A stretch of 5,067 bases of DNA from Pseudomonadota bacterium. GTDB taxonomy: Bacteria > Pseudomonadota > Alphaproteobacteria > UBA8366 > JADFVY01. This document shows, one piece after another, positions 4,215 through 5,067 of the stretch. Position 1 is the first letter of the stretch. Every line of letters begins with the position of its first letter. A program made the translations under genes and the position numbers. Below the pieces are notes generated by a model, which worked only from the letters and a program-made list of their open reading frames with translations, searched no databases and was not told the origin of the DNA. The stretch is taken from NCBI GenBank assembly GCA_015222795.1, contig JADFVY010000395.1, forward strand, positions 1-5,067, read 5' to 3'.

Positions 4215-5067
4215 ATGGCAAACGTAACGGCCCTGAAGACCGGGGATATCGCGGCCGAGATGCGCCGCATCGCCGAGGATGCCCGCGAGGCGGCCCGCGC
4301 GCTGGCCCAGTCCGGCGGCGAGACGCGCAATGCGGCGCTGAAGGCGGCTGCGACCGAAATCCGCACCCAGGCAGCCCAAATCGCCGAGGAAAACGCAAGG
4401 GACATGGAATTCGGCGCGGAGAAAGGCCTGTCGGCGGCGATGATGGACCGGTTGCTGCTGACACCCGACCGCATCGAGGCGATGGCCACGGGGCTGGAGG
4501 ATGTCGCCGCCCTGCCCGACCCGCTGGGAACCGTACTGGCCGAGTGGGACCGCCCCAACGGGCTGCATATTTCGCGCGTGCGGGTGCCGCTGGGCGTGAT
4601 CGGCATCATCTACGAATCGCGACCGAATGTTACGGCGGACGCCGGCGGGCTGTGCCTGAAGGCCGGCAATGCGGCGATCCTGCGCGGCGGTTCGGAAAGC
4701 TTCCATTCCGCGACGATCATCGCCGAATGCCTGCAGGCCGGCCTGACGAGCGCGGGGCTGCCCGCCGGGGCGATCCAGATGCCGCCGACCCGCGACCGCG
4801 CCGCCGTCGGCGCCATGCTGACAATGCCCGATTTGATCGACGTCATCGTGCCGCGCGGTGGCCGCTCGCTGATCGAGCGGGTAATGGAGGATTCGCGCGT
4901 GCCGGTGCTGGCCCATCTCGAAGGCATCTGCAGTGTCTATGTGCACGGTGCGGCTGACCCTGAAATGGCTCGCCACATTACGCTGAACGCCAAGATGCGA
5001 CGCACCGGCGTCTGCGGGGCGGCGGAAAACCTGCTGATCGACCGCGCCATGGCGGCGGCGCAACTGA
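4215..5067 (+). CDS. proA: Gamma-glutamyl phosphate reductase (3' end beyond the window)
   Basis: Reduces gamma-glutamyl phosphate with NADPH to glutamate 5-semialdehyde, which cyclises and is converted to proline by ProC. The frame is open to the window edge: 284 codons, about two thirds of the usual ~420 residues. Visible are the conserved VPLGVIGIIYESRPNVT (124-140), LRGGSE (156-161), PRGG (213-216), HLEG (234-237), and the catalytic cysteine C267 within NAKMRRTGVCGAAE (258-271). These place it in the ProA branch of the aldehyde dehydrogenase superfamily. GAGAGG (4202-4207), seven bases upstream, is the ribosome binding site. There are 13 bases between the proB stop and this ATG, and no terminator, so proB and proA are cotranscribed. 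The truncation is due to the window, not to a mutation. Confidence 0.98.
   Translation, partial: MANVTALKTGDIAAEMRRIAEDAREAARALAQSGGETRNAALKAAATEIRTQAAQIAEENARDMEFGAEKGLSAAMMDRLLLTPDRIEAMATGLEDVAALPDPLGTVLAEWDRPNGLHISRVRVPLGVIGIIYESRPNVTADAGGLCLKAGNAAILRGGSESFHSATIIAECLQAGLTSAGLPAGAIQMPPTRDRAAVGAMLTMPDLIDVIVPRGGRSLIERVMEDSRVPVLAHLEGICSVYVHGAADPEMARHITLNAKMRRTGVCGAAENLLIDRAMAAAQL

Noticed and set aside
2762..4609. 615-codon open frame on the minus strand
   Set aside because: It lies antisense to obgE, proB and proA, whose motifs are intact. Its composition is typical of GC-rich shadow frames, with no recognisable domain.
4170..5063. 297-codon minus-strand frame at the right end
   Set aside because: It is antisense to proA, which is intact and has its catalytic cysteine motif; no family features are seen.

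Overview
This window is high-GC DNA with the core gene order rplU - rpmA - GNAT acetyltransferase - obgE - proB - proA. That order, the sigma70-type promoter ahead of rplU and the protein sequences all point to an alphaproteobacterium, possibly a Rhodospirillales-like lineage. The order-level guess is an inference from gene order and the long L21 tail, and was not tested.

Layout. Positions 1-81 look like the outer end of an insertion sequence: the last codons of a probable transposase, a tandem pair of 25-bp repeats, and an ...ACA terminus. Ten bases further on is the 3' end of a complete tRNA-Ser(CGA) gene on the minus strand (92-181, CCA encoded). The 291-base gap at 182-472 holds divergent promoter signals, a short inverted repeat, and a GC-rich rplU leader that can fold in two mutually exclusive ways. 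rplU (473-1063) and rpmA (1077-1343) form a two-gene ribosomal protein operon. It is closed by a strong intrinsic terminator at 1401-1435.

A second tightly packed group follows: a GNAT acetyltransferase (1459-2004), obgE (2001-3065), proB (3062-4201) and the first two thirds of proA (4215 to the window edge). The first three are joined by ATGA stop/start overlaps, and proA follows proB by 13 bases. L21, L27 and the GTPase ObgE all concern the large ribosomal subunit. ProB and ProA are consecutive enzymes of proline synthesis from glutamate and share the transcription unit.

Most of this is conserved housekeeping DNA, and I do not see an undescribed defence or mobile system. The points worth a second look are the insertion-sequence end next to the tRNA gene, the bistable rplU leader, the histone-H1-like tail on L21, and a terminator so close to the GNAT start that the downstream operon has almost no room for its own promoter or ribosome binding site.
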